Positions 25,420 through 33,401 of a stretch of 64,000 nt of DNA are shown in pieces (positions within the stretch are counted from its first letter, which is position 1; every line of letters begins with the position of its first letter). The stretch covers positions 46,014-110,013 of the forward strand of contig OMWB01000024.1 of the NCBI GenBank assembly GCA_900314645.1. Reading direction: 5' to 3'. The notes under the pieces are model-generated. The model worked only from the letters and a program-made list of their open reading frames with translations, made no database searches and was not told where the DNA came from. The stretch is from an uncultured Actinomycetes bacterium. GTDB taxonomy: Bacteria > Actinomycetota > Coriobacteriia > Coriobacteriales > Atopobiaceae. A program made the position numbers and the translations under genes.

Positions 25420-26490
25420 ATGAGCAGGCAGAGGCTCTATCAATATGACGTGATTCGTGCACTCGCGATCATCATGGTGGTCGCGGTGCACTGTCTTCCG
25501 CCGGAGTGGGCTCCGCTTGTGGGCCATACTTCGTGCAAGAGCTTCGTGCGCCTGTCAAAGGCCCTGCTCCTTACGTGCAACCCACTCTTCTTCATGATGT
25601 CGGGCAAGTTCAACATCCGTCCGCTGGCAGATGCCGAGCTTGACCGCTACTACTATCGCCGCGTGCGGGGTGTGCTCGTTCCCACGCTCATCTACATGGC
25701 CATGTATACCGTGTGGTATCGGTTCCCCAACGTGTTGCCTGCTGGCGCGCTCGCACTGAGCTACCTCAGAAACGTGCTGGGCGTGCTCAGCGACAAGATC
25801 TTCTGGTTTGTCTGCACGCTCTTTGGCATGCTCTTGGTGGCGCCGTATCTCGCTCAGGGTCTGCGATCCATCGGGCGGCGCGGGCAGATGTGCCTCATGG
25901 GCATCTGGCTGGTATGGTCAACCTGCCATTGGCTGGGCGCCAACCTGGACTTCTACTACAACTGGTCGTTCCCGCTGGGCGGGTTCTTTTTCTTCTTCTG
26001 CCTCGGGGCGTTTGTCGAGGACTCGTTCCTGAACGACCTCAGCACCCGCACGCTGGCGGTGGTGGGCTTCTTGGCCTGGTTTGTCAACGGTACGCTTGCC
26101 TACTTTGGGTGGGAAGGCTACGCGTACGACCGCTCGCCGCTGTACGGCATTACGGCCATCTGCCTGTACCTCTTCCTGATGAGACGGCCTTGGAACCATT
26201 CGGAGCGCGTGCGCGGCGCGGTGAGCTTTGTGGCGACCAACTCCTTTGGCATCTACCTCATGCATGCGCTGCTCGTGTGGCCAGTCACCGATTTGCTCGA
26301 GCCCCTGCTGGACGTGTGGGGGCCACTGTTCTTTGCATGCCATTTCCCGCTTACGCTTTTGGGTGGGCTTGCGATGGCACTTGTCTGCGACAATCTGTTG
26401 GTTCGTCCTGCGCAGGCGCTCATGGACAAGGCGTTCCTCCAAAAGGTGGAGCTCCACGCCGCGGGCGAGTTGCCGGCGCACGAACGGTAG
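25420..26490 (+). CDS. Acyltransferase family 3 membrane protein
   Basis: A 356-residue polytopic protein starting MSRQRLYQYDVIRALAIIMV and then VAVHCLP, the diagnostic N-terminal block (Arg and His) of acyltransferase-3 enzymes such as OatA/WecH-type O-acetyltransferases. About ten hydrophobic helices follow; no SGNH domain is fused. It probably O-acylates an extracellular or lipid-linked glycan. It is 38 bases after the NifU-like gene and 24 before lgt. The ribosome site is weak. The substrate is unknown. Confidence 0.87.
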   Translation: MSRQRLYQYDVIRALAIIMVVAVHCLPPEWAPLVGHTSCKSFVRLSKALLLTCNPLFFMMSGKFNIRPLADAELDRYYYRRVRGVLVPTLIYMAMYTVWYRFPNVLPAGALALSYLRNVLGVLSDKIFWFVCTLFGMLLVAPYLAQGLRSIGRRGQMCLMGIWLVWSTCHWLGANLDFYYNWSFPLGGFFFFFCLGAFVEDSFLNDLSTRTLAVVGFLAWFVNGTLAYFGWEGYAYDRSPLYGITAICLYLFLMRRPWNHSERVRGAVSFVATNSFGIYLMHALLVWPVTDLLEPLLDVWGPLFFACHFPLTLLGGLAMALVCDNLLVRPAQALMDKAFLQKVELHAAGELPAHER

Positions 26491-26514
26491 ACACAACGAA
26501 GGGGCTTGAGTCAC

Positions 26515-27339
26515 ATGTGGCTTAACGAGCTGTATCAGCATCTTGATCCGGTGGCCGTGTCGTTTGGGCCGTTTGCCATCCGGTGGTATGGGCTGGCGTA
26601 CCTCGCCGGCTTCCTCTTTGCGGCGATCATCATCTATCGCACACAGCGCCATTGGGGCCTTGACCTCGTCGTGGACGACTTGGTCTCCATCATGACGGGC
26701 ATCATGGTGGGCGTCATTCTGGGCGGCCGGCTGGGATACGTGATCTTTTACGGAAAGGGCTGGTACCTGCAGCATCCGCTTGACATCCTCAAGCTCTACG
26801 AGGGCGGGATGAGCTTCCATGGCGGGCTCATCGGTGCCGTGCTGGGAGCCTACATCACGTGCCTCCAGCTGGGGATTTCGTTCCCGACCATCGCCGACCT
26901 GGCCGCGTGCGGCGCGCCCGTGGGCCTTTTCTTGGGCCGTTGCGCCAACTTTGTCAACGGCGAGCTGTGGGGCAAGGAGACCACGCTGCCGTGGGGCGTG
27001 ATGTTTGCCAACACCGGCGGCGGCGAGGTGTACCGACACCCGTCGCAGCTGTACGAGGCGATACTTGAGGGCCTGGTCATCTTCCTGGTGCTGCGCGCGC
27101 TGTCGCGCAAGGTGCCGCCGCGGCCACAGGGATTCTTCCTGGGCATGTTTCTGCTGATGTATGGGTGCTTCCGCTTCCTCATCGAGTTCGTGCGCCTGCC
27201 CGACGCGCAGATGGGCTACCTCTTGGGTACCGACTGGCTGACGATGGGGCAGTGCCTCTCGCTTCCGCTGGTGATCATCGGTGGGGTGCTGGTGCTGTAC
27301 GCGCTGCGAAAGAACCGCGCGCAGTGCATCTACCTGTAG
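26515..27339 (+). CDS. lgt: Prolipoprotein diacylglyceryl transferase
   Basis: A 274-residue polytopic membrane enzyme that transfers diacylglycerol from phosphatidylglycerol to the lipobox Cys of prolipoproteins. GGRLGYVIFY near residue 75, YEGGMSFHGGL near 97 and LGRCANFVNGELWG near 140 are the family signatures, with the essential Arg and His in place. The ATG at 26515 is spaced 10 bases from AAGGGG at 26499-26504; a TTG at 26506 is too close. Its client lipoprotein could include the protein at 33402-34649. Confidence 0.95.
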   Translation: MWLNELYQHLDPVAVSFGPFAIRWYGLAYLAGFLFAAIIIYRTQRHWGLDLVVDDLVSIMTGIMVGVILGGRLGYVIFYGKGWYLQHPLDILKLYEGGMSFHGGLIGAVLGAYITCLQLGISFPTIADLAACGAPVGLFLGRCANFVNGELWGKETTLPWGVMFANTGGGEVYRHPSQLYEAILEGLVIFLVLRALSRKVPPRPQGFFLGMFLLMYGCFRFLIEFVRLPDAQMGYLLGTDWLTMGQCLSLPLVIIGGVLVLYALRKNRAQCIYL

Positions 27340-27355
27340 GGCGGTGTGGCGCCGA

Positions 27356-27472
27356 GCTGCAGGCGGATTGATACGGTCACGTTGAGGCTGCAGGTGGATT
27401 AGTACGGTTACGTGCGATTAACCGTACTGATTCACCTGCAGCCTTTGGTTAACCGTACGTATTTGCCTGCAG
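27356..27472. repeat. Four-copy nested inverted repeat (CTGCAGG...TACGGT unit)
   Basis: Two forward copies of GCTGCAGGYGGATTRRTACGGTYACG start at 27356 and 27387. Two inverted copies end at 27443 and 27472. The inner pair (27386-27410 with 27419-27443) matches at 23 of 25 positions around an 8-base loop; the outer pair is more diverged. It begins 16 bases after the lgt stop codon. Confidence 0.85.
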
Positions 27473-27485
27473 TCCCGCGCTCGGC

Positions 27486-27817
27486 GAGAACGCTATGCCG
27501 TTTGGTACCACGAGGCAGGGTCTGTCTGGAACGCTATTCCGCTTCGTACCACTCCGCGGGGTCTCTCTGGAACCTTATTCCGTTTGGTACCGCCGTTTCG
27601 GGGCCTTGACCGTGGTACCAAACCGAATGGCGTTCCAGCCGGCCCCCTGGCCGTGGTACCAAACCGGATAGCGTTCCTGGCCGACCCTCCGCCCGTGGTA
27701 CCAAACCGGATAGCGTTCCAGACAAGCTTCCGCCCGTGGTACCAAACCGGATAGCGTTCCAGCCGACCCTCCGCCCGTCCCCCAGCCTGTGGTACCAAAC
27801 GAAATGCCGCTCCAGCC
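27486..27817. repeat. Array of eight 41-bp repeats with an orientation switch
   Basis: Three copies with GGAACGCTATTCCGTTTGGTACC-type order come first. They are followed after about 27600 by five copies in the opposite sense (CCGTGGTACCAAACCGGATAGCG type) at 27611, 27652, 27694, 27735 and 27788. The period is 41-42 bases except the last. Conserved part about 26 bases, variable part about 15. With 27356-27472 it fills most of the gene-free stretch 27340-27942. I see no gene in that stretch; 27818-27942 is AT-richer and may hold the promoter of the next gene. Confidence 0.88.
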
Positions 27818-27942
27818 GGTCTCTCGCCGCCCAATCGATATAAAATCGGCAACAAAAATGCTGTCTTTGAGGGAGCAATCTGCAACGCTTTTGTTGCACT
27901 TCCATTGTTAAAATAAACGCACCTTTAACAATTGCGTCTCGG

Positions 27943-30549
27943 ATGGACAGGCGGTTGAACGGACAGCGACTGCAGCGCGCACTAGCAGTGCTGCTTTCAC
28001 TTGCATTGGTAGCGGGATGGCTCCCGATAGGGGCACTTGCCCTTGAAGAAGGAGCTCCTGTTGTCATGTCGCAGGAAGTCGCTGTTGAGGAGCCTGAGGC
28101 CGAGGTTGAATCGCCTGATGCTGTGGACGAGGCCGCCCCTGATCCAGAGCCTGCAAACGAAGACGTCGTGGAGGCTGTGCCCGCAGACGTGGCGCCTGAG
28201 GAAGTTCCCGCCGAAGTGCCTACCGACAACGCAGATGCCTCCGATGTCACAGAAGAGGTCGTTCCGGAAGCCGTCGTTGAGGCACCCACCCCGTTGGCAC
28301 GTGTGACCATCCTCGGAGACCAGTTCACGCAGGAACCGGGACCGGTTGACGCCGCAACCCTCGCGGTCGGCAACACCCTCTGGGTTCGCGCTTATGACGC
28401 GGACGGTTCGCGCGTCTCGCCAGATGCGCAAGACCTGTCTTTCCGGTGGCTCGCTGCCGCTGAGCCGTCAACCGACGTGCACGACTACACCGAGGTCGTT
28501 GGAGACGAAGAAAGCCTCACGCTGACCGCCGAGCTTGCGGGCCGCTCCGTGATCGTGGAGGTCAGAAGTGGAGGCGAGCCCTGCGTTTACGGGCCTCTTT
28601 CCGAGAACGACGCCCCGCGCCTCGCGCCCGTAGTGCTTCCCGTTTGGCCCACAGAGAGCGAGGCTGTCGCGACGGAGGCTGATGCCGGATCGGATGACGT
28701 CGACGAGGGCGTTGCGGCAGAGGCTGTCGCAGAAGAGGCTGACGCTGCCGTCAACATCGAGCCGCAAAGCGAAGACGAGGCCCCCGAGAACGCGACGGAG
28801 CTCTCCGCGCAGTCCGTGACGGCTGCCCGCACGCCCACTTCCGATATCAAACCGGCGTGGTCGGCTCGCACGAGGTCGACTGTCGTGTCAGAGGACAGCA
28901 TATCGGCACAGGTCAGCGAGCCAATCCTGGTACACGAGCACCTCGTGGTGTTCTCGGGAACCGACGCGCTCGTGCTTTCTCCGAAAACGGGTGAGGTCGT
29001 CGCGCGCTATGAAGACCTGCTACCTGCAGACATCACCACACCGTGTGAACCGCTCCTCTCCAGCGGCATCATCTACGTACCGCTGTGCAACGGCAGCGTC
29101 GTTGCGCTCAACGCCACCAACTGGTGGAGCAACCTCTTCGGCCATGGTTTCCTGACCACCCTGTGGACCTCCGAGCCTCTGGTCGACGGCACGAACGCCT
29201 CGTGCACGCTGGGCACGGCGTGGTATGGCCTGAAGGAGTACCTTGTTGTTGGCGTTTCCGCAGATGGCGCAGCAGGTGCTTTCGTGACGCTTGACCTGCG
29301 TACGGGCAAGCGAGTCGCCGGCCTTAAAGAACCTATCGCTGGATATGGCGATGTGGCTCCGCTCACGTCGTTGGGCATTGCTTACGTGGGGGATTCCTCT
29401 GGCGTGCTTCACGCGATCAACGTGCGGACAGGTAAGGAAATCTCGAGCATCACCCTCTCGACGAGCCCCATCTGCGGCAGAGTTGTTGCCTACGGCACCT
29501 CGGTCCTGGCCATGGACCGCGATGGCGTGCTCCACAAGGTGGGCCAGCGCCTGGACAGCAAGCTGGTGGAGCTTGGTTCCGTGCGCATCGGCAAAGGCAG
29601 CATGTCGGCGCCGATGGTGGCGGGAAGTCAAGCGGTATGCGCGGCGTGCGGCCCTGTGGGCGACGAGGCGTCAGAGGGTTCGCTCGTTGTGGTCAACCTT
29701 GACAGCATGAAGGTTGCCAGACGGGTCACGCAGGCCGATGGCAAGCCGCTCGCAAAGGGTGGCGTGACGTCCGAGCCGCTGGTATCGGTGCGACTGAGGG
29801 GCACGTGGTGCTACTTTGTTACGAGTGGCTCGAAGGACACGGTGTATGCGTACCGTCTGGGCGACGAGCACGCGCAGAAGCTGTATGTTGCCGCAGGTAT
29901 GAAGACGGGCGAGGATACTCACCCCCTGATGACGGATGACGAGGGGTCAATCTACTACCTCAGCGTCGACGGGCTGCTCACCAAACTTGTTGTTGGTCAG
30001 AACGCAGGCGATGACCCGCACGAGGGTGGGGACAAGCCAGACCCGCAGCCGGGCGGAGACAAACCAGACCCGCAAGACGGCAAAGAAGATCCCAAGCCAA
30101 CCGATCCCACCAAACCGAGCGATCAAGACGGCGATGACGTCCCTCCCGATGTGCAGCAGGACGATCCAGGCGAAGGCCCGTCAGGTCAGGGTGGTGGCGC
30201 CGCGACGGGAGTGCGCCCGGACGCTCGACGGTTCGGTCAAACGGAGGCACCAGAGGGGGCCGAGCTTGATGCAGCGGAGGCCGCAGTGGCTGGTCCTGCC
30301 GACGGCTCCGAGTCTGAGGCCGGGGCGGCTCCTGGAGCTGCCGAGGAGATCGCTGACGACGAAACGCCGCTTGCATCCGGGCATCGTGGAGCTCCGTTGA
30401 ATGGCGTTGCGCAGGTGATCGCGCAGCCCGTCCCACCCCTTTTGATCAATGGCAGTCCGTCGGAGTTGGCGGCCAAGGCCGCCGCGGCGGTAGCCCTCAC
30501 TGCGCTGGCCTACTTCGTGCTTCGTCGGCCCAATGGCTCCCTCAAGTAG
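27943..30549 (+). CDS. Large secreted beta-propeller (PQQ-like repeat) surface protein
   Basis: An 868-residue secreted protein. Signal peptide to about residue 34 (ALA), an acidic Glu/Pro/Val-rich stretch (about 36-120), an Ig-like segment (about 123-225), a second acidic stretch, then a beta-propeller (about 300-690) with PQQ-type repeats such as LSPKTGEVVARY, LDLRTGKRVAG and INVRTGKEISS. A Pro/Asp/Lys-rich linker (about 690-745) follows, and a C-terminal membrane helix (about 842-860) ends in RRPNGSLK. It looks wall-spanning, but no LPXTG precedes the helix. No Shine-Dalgarno sequence is visible before the ATG. The role is unknown; ligand binding or envelope assembly are possible. Confidence 0.82.
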   Translation: MDRRLNGQRLQRALAVLLSLALVAGWLPIGALALEEGAPVVMSQEVAVEEPEAEVESPDAVDEAAPDPEPANEDVVEAVPADVAPEEVPAEVPTDNADASDVTEEVVPEAVVEAPTPLARVTILGDQFTQEPGPVDAATLAVGNTLWVRAYDADGSRVSPDAQDLSFRWLAAAEPSTDVHDYTEVVGDEESLTLTAELAGRSVIVEVRSGGEPCVYGPLSENDAPRLAPVVLPVWPTESEAVATEADAGSDDVDEGVAAEAVAEEADAAVNIEPQSEDEAPENATELSAQSVTAARTPTSDIKPAWSARTRSTVVSEDSISAQVSEPILVHEHLVVFSGTDALVLSPKTGEVVARYEDLLPADITTPCEPLLSSGIIYVPLCNGSVVALNATNWWSNLFGHGFLTTLWTSEPLVDGTNASCTLGTAWYGLKEYLVVGVSADGAAGAFVTLDLRTGKRVAGLKEPIAGYGDVAPLTSLGIAYVGDSSGVLHAINVRTGKEISSITLSTSPICGRVVAYGTSVLAMDRDGVLHKVGQRLDSKLVELGSVRIGKGSMSAPMVAGSQAVCAACGPVGDEASEGSLVVVNLDSMKVARRVTQADGKPLAKGGVTSEPLVSVRLRGTWCYFVTSGSKDTVYAYRLGDEHAQKLYVAAGMKTGEDTHPLMTDDEGSIYYLSVDGLLTKLVVGQNAGDDPHEGGDKPDPQPGGDKPDPQDGKEDPKPTDPTKPSDQDGDDVPPDVQQDDPGEGPSGQGGGAATGVRPDARRFGQTEAPEGAELDAAEAAVAGPADGSESEAGAAPGAAEEIADDETPLASGHRGAPLNGVAQVIAQPVPPLLINGSPSELAAKAAAAVALTALAYFVLRRPNGSLK

Positions 30550-30605
30550 CGGGCGGCGCGTGTCACACTAAGCTCAATACGTTCTTTCCTCGGTGAGGAG
30601 GGTCC

Positions 30606-31670
30606 ATGGGACGCTTTGCCAAGATCAAGCAGTTCCTTCCGCCGTCGTCGCGCTCCTTTCACGGCATGTACCAAGAGATGGTCGAGTCCAACTGGATCGT
30701 GAAGGACACGGGCCTCAAGCTCTACGAGATGGACGCGCGCCTCAACGAGCGCCTCGATGAGCTTGAGCGCCGCCTCGACGCGCACGACGCGCATATGAAG
30801 CTCTTGGCCTGGGCAACGTATCGCAAAGAGGGGGAGAGCTACGACGACGCGCGCAAGCGCTTCTTCCGCGTGCTCCCCGTGGCCACCGGCTCGCTGCGGC
30901 TGCTGCAGCTGGGCTGCACGCAGCTCCTGCACGAGTTTGACGAGCTCTGCACCAAGGAGAGCCTCACCTACTGGCTGGCGTACGGCACGCTGGTGGGCGC
31001 GCTTCGCCATCAGGGCTTCGTTCCGTGGGATGACGACGTTGATCTGGGCATGATGCGCGGCGATATCGAGCGCCTGGCAGGGGCGCTGGAAAGGAGCGAC
31101 CGTCTGCGCATGACCGAGGTGTACGACGCGTACGTGCGCTGCCGTCAGCTGCGGATTCGCTACCGCGACGAGACCAACCCGTGCTTCCTCGACATCTTTG
31201 TGTACGACTACACGCCGTCCTGCGAGCGCGCGCTGTTCGAGCGCCACCAGGCGTTACGTGCCGCGATGGTCGAGGAGATGGCAACGAGCGAGGCGCTCGC
31301 CTTCTGGAAGGACAACGACGCGTGCGTTGACGCGGGGCGTTCTGACGCACGGCCCATCGCCGAGACCTTTGCGCGCTATGCGGCACAGGCGGCCGAGGCT
31401 GGCTGCTACCTTCCCAACGAGGAGGGTGCAGAGGGCGTCATCTGGTCGCTTGACAACATGGACGACGAGCTGGGCCTGGGCCAGCGCATCGTGCCGCTTG
31501 ACACGTACTTCCCAGTCGAGCGCGTGCCCTTCGAGGGCCTGATGCTGCCCGTTCCCCACAAGGCCACATGGCTTGCTGAGGTCGAGTACGGCGACATTCT
31601 CGACCTTCCGAGCGACATCCACAGCCACTTCAGCCACGTGACCGAGGAAGAGCTGGATTCGCTTTCGTAG
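30606..31670 (+). CDS. licD: LicD-family phosphotransferase with N-terminal coiled coil (third)
   Basis: A 354-residue protein. Residues about 40-65 (LYEMDARLNERLDELERR) are predicted coiled coil, absent from the other three LicD proteins here. The LicD block is at about 120-145: YWLAYGTLVGALRHQ then FVPWDDDVDLG. It is cytoplasmic and probably a phosphocholine or other alcohol-phosphate transferase; the extra N-terminus may make it oligomeric or bind a partner. gaggaggg before the ATG. It follows the propeller gene by 56 bases and ends at an inverted pair of 42-bp elements. Confidence 0.87.
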   Translation: MGRFAKIKQFLPPSSRSFHGMYQEMVESNWIVKDTGLKLYEMDARLNERLDELERRLDAHDAHMKLLAWATYRKEGESYDDARKRFFRVLPVATGSLRLLQLGCTQLLHEFDELCTKESLTYWLAYGTLVGALRHQGFVPWDDDVDLGMMRGDIERLAGALERSDRLRMTEVYDAYVRCRQLRIRYRDETNPCFLDIFVYDYTPSCERALFERHQALRAAMVEEMATSEALAFWKDNDACVDAGRSDARPIAETFARYAAQAAEAGCYLPNEEGAEGVIWSLDNMDDELGLGQRIVPLDTYFPVERVPFEGLMLPVPHKATWLAEVEYGDILDLPSDIHSHFSHVTEEELDSLS

Positions 31671-31674
31671 AGAA

Positions 31675-31781
31675 GCGCTTGTTGACATCCCGGGGACCTT
31701 TTCGGTCAACATCGGCTGGGCGGTGGCTTACCCCGCCCAGCCGATGTTGACCGAAAAGGTCCCCGGGATGTCAACAAGCGC
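31675..31781. repeat. Inverted pair of 42-bp intergenic elements (copies B and B')
   Basis: Copy B 31675-31716 and copy B' 31740-31781 are exact reverse complements over all 42 bases; the match continues inward for another seven bases, giving a 49-bp perfect arm with a 9-base loop. It starts four bases after the licD stop codon, in the convergent gap before the next minus-strand gene. Confidence 0.92.
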
Positions 31782-31797
31782 ACTACCCGCTGACGCC

Positions 31798-32361
31798 TCA
31801 GAAGGTGATGAACGGCTCCTCGTCAGCGTCAAGGGCGTCGCCTGCAACGTCGACGAGGTCATCGCCAAACAGGAAGTCGAGCGCCTGCGTGATGGCGTCC
31901 GCCAGATCCTCGGGCTCGAGCTCCTCGTCTCCGTCAAAGCCCTCGGCGTCCTCGTCCTCATCCTCGTAGTCCTCGTCAACGAGCGACACGCGCTCGCCCT
32001 CGTCATCCTCGTCCCCCTCGTCGTCCACATCGTTCTCGGGTAAGTTGCACACCCGGGCGATTTCGTCGCCACCCGGCAGGGGAACGGTGTCGGTGTACAG
32101 TCCCTCGTCGCTCGCGACAAGCTTCTGCCACTGGATGAGCACCGGCTCCGTGGGCGCCTCGCTCAGCTCGACGATGGAGTCAAGGTAGATGCTCTCGGCA
32201 CCTTCAAGCAGCGGAGACTCGTCATGGAGCTTTTCCAGCAGGGCACGGAAGCGCTCGGTGGCGGTGTCATAGTCCGGTGCGTCCACCACGGCGGGCATGA
32301 GGCACGCGTTCTCAAACTCATCGTCGTAGTTGGAATAGCTGAAGTTGGCAACGTACAGCAT
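31798..32361 (-). CDS. Unrecognised acidic protein
   Basis: A 187-residue soluble protein, not recognised. The first 110 residues look globular (MLYVANFSYSNYDDEFENAC; then ATERFRALLEKLHDESPLL; then EPVLIQWQKLV). Residues about 115-155 are almost all Asp/Glu (DDEGDEDDEGE and similar), and the end, AITQALDFLFGDDLVDVAGDAL, could be a helix. GAGGAGGT lies before the ATG. The frame continues upstream, but without a better start. It is divergent from the SGNH esterase with 74 bases between the starts. Coding bias agrees with neighbours, so I consider it real. Confidence 0.75.
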   Translation of the reverse strand: MLYVANFSYSNYDDEFENACLMPAVVDAPDYDTATERFRALLEKLHDESPLLEGAESIYLDSIVELSEAPTEPVLIQWQKLVASDEGLYTDTVPLPGGDEIARVCNLPENDVDDEGDEDDEGERVSLVDEDYEDEDEDAEGFDGDEELEPEDLADAITQALDFLFGDDLVDVAGDALDADEEPFITF

Positions 32362-32435
32362 GGCGACCTCCTCGCGCAGCGCGTTTCGCACGTACAATGG
32401 ATATCGAAAGCCTAGCACGGAGAGGTGGGCAGCTC

Positions 32436-33290
32436 ATGCAGAATCAGGCACGGCGTTCCCGAGTGTGGTCAAGAAGGTCGGCGGTGTTGCTGGCCTCGGG
32501 TGTGATGGGCGCCCTGGCGGAGGCCGCCTGCGGTCGCAGGAAGGACCCTGCGGAGCAGCCTGCGGAGGAGCAGACGCCTGAGGTGCCCGTGGTGAGCGAC
32601 GCCATGCCCGCAGAGCCCGAAACGCAGGAGCCCTCGGCACCCGCATCGGAGTTCGCGCGCATGCTGCAGGCGGGGGAGGTAGGCTCCATCCGACTCATCG
32701 GCGACAGCATCACGGCGGGCTTTCTGTGCGACGGGTATGACCCCGAGGCCATCACTGACACGCTCATCTACGACGGGGCGTACGGCGCGTTCTACGAAAC
32801 CGCATACGAGGTGGGCTGCTGGGCTAACGAGTTTCGCGCGTACGCCGCGGGCAAGGGCGTGGGGAGCTTTGTCAACGCGGGCATCTGCGGAGCCAAGATG
32901 CGCTGGCTTGCCGAGGATGCGGACGCGTGGATCCGCGAGGCCGCTGACGTCATCTTTGTGATGCTCGGCACCAACGACGCGGTGTACCACACCACGGACG
33001 AGTACCGCGCGTTTGCGGAGGAGGGCCTCACGGCCGTCGAGGCGGCCTGCTCGCACATGGTGGTGCTCGCCCCGCCCGACAACGCGTGGACGGACTACGG
33101 CAAGGAGATGTCGCAGGCAGACGTCGAGTCTGTGCTGCGCGAGGTCTGTGACGCTCACGGCTGGTACTTCGTGTCGCTCCTGGATGCCGTGGAGCTCCAC
33201 ACGGATGACCTCAACGAAGACCAGTGCCACCCCACCACCAAAGGCTCGCATGCCCTGTGGGAGCGCCTCAGGACGTCCCTCGGTCTGTAG
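32436..33290 (+). CDS. Secreted SGNH/GDSL hydrolase, possible lipoprotein
   Basis: A 284-residue exported hydrolase. The N-terminus RRSRVWSRRSAVLLASG then LAEAAC is a twin-Arg-like or lipoprotein signal; the lipobox is poor (Glu at -3). After a Pro/Glu linker, the SGNH blocks follow: IGDSITAGF (Ser nucleophile), NAGICGAKM (Gly), MLGTNDAV (Asn) and DQCHPTTKG (Asp/His). It could be a de-O-acylase acting on surface glycan, opposing the MBOAT or acyltransferase-3 enzymes, but substrate is unproven. ATG 32436 follows GGAGAGG; an earlier in-frame ATG at 32397 lacks one. Confidence 0.85.
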   Translation: MQNQARRSRVWSRRSAVLLASGVMGALAEAACGRRKDPAEQPAEEQTPEVPVVSDAMPAEPETQEPSAPASEFARMLQAGEVGSIRLIGDSITAGFLCDGYDPEAITDTLIYDGAYGAFYETAYEVGCWANEFRAYAAGKGVGSFVNAGICGAKMRWLAEDADAWIREAADVIFVMLGTNDAVYHTTDEYRAFAEEGLTAVEAACSHMVVLAPPDNAWTDYGKEMSQADVESVLREVCDAHGWYFVSLLDAVELHTDDLNEDQCHPTTKGSHALWERLRTSLGL

Positions 33291-33332
33291 CTGCACCGCG
33301 AAGCCCGAGGCCTGACACCAGCTTCTGCATAG

Positions 33333-33381
33333 AAAAGCTCCCCGTGAAACCCGGTACTACCACCAGTTTCACGGGGAGCTT
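33333..33381. terminator. Hairpin terminator between convergent genes
   Basis: AAGCTCCCCGTGAAAC pairs with GTTTCACGGGGAGCTT across a 15-base loop. Read on the minus strand the stem is followed by TTTTC, so it best serves the lipoprotein gene ending at 33402, but the plus-strand esterase gene can use the stem too. Confidence 0.8.
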
Positions 33382-33401
33382 GGTCTTACTTCGTGCGCGC
33401 G

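Noticed and set aside
27486..27817. Possible CRISPR array (regular repeats)
   Set aside because: The variable parts are only about 15 bases and similar to each other, orientation flips in the middle, and no cas gene is near.
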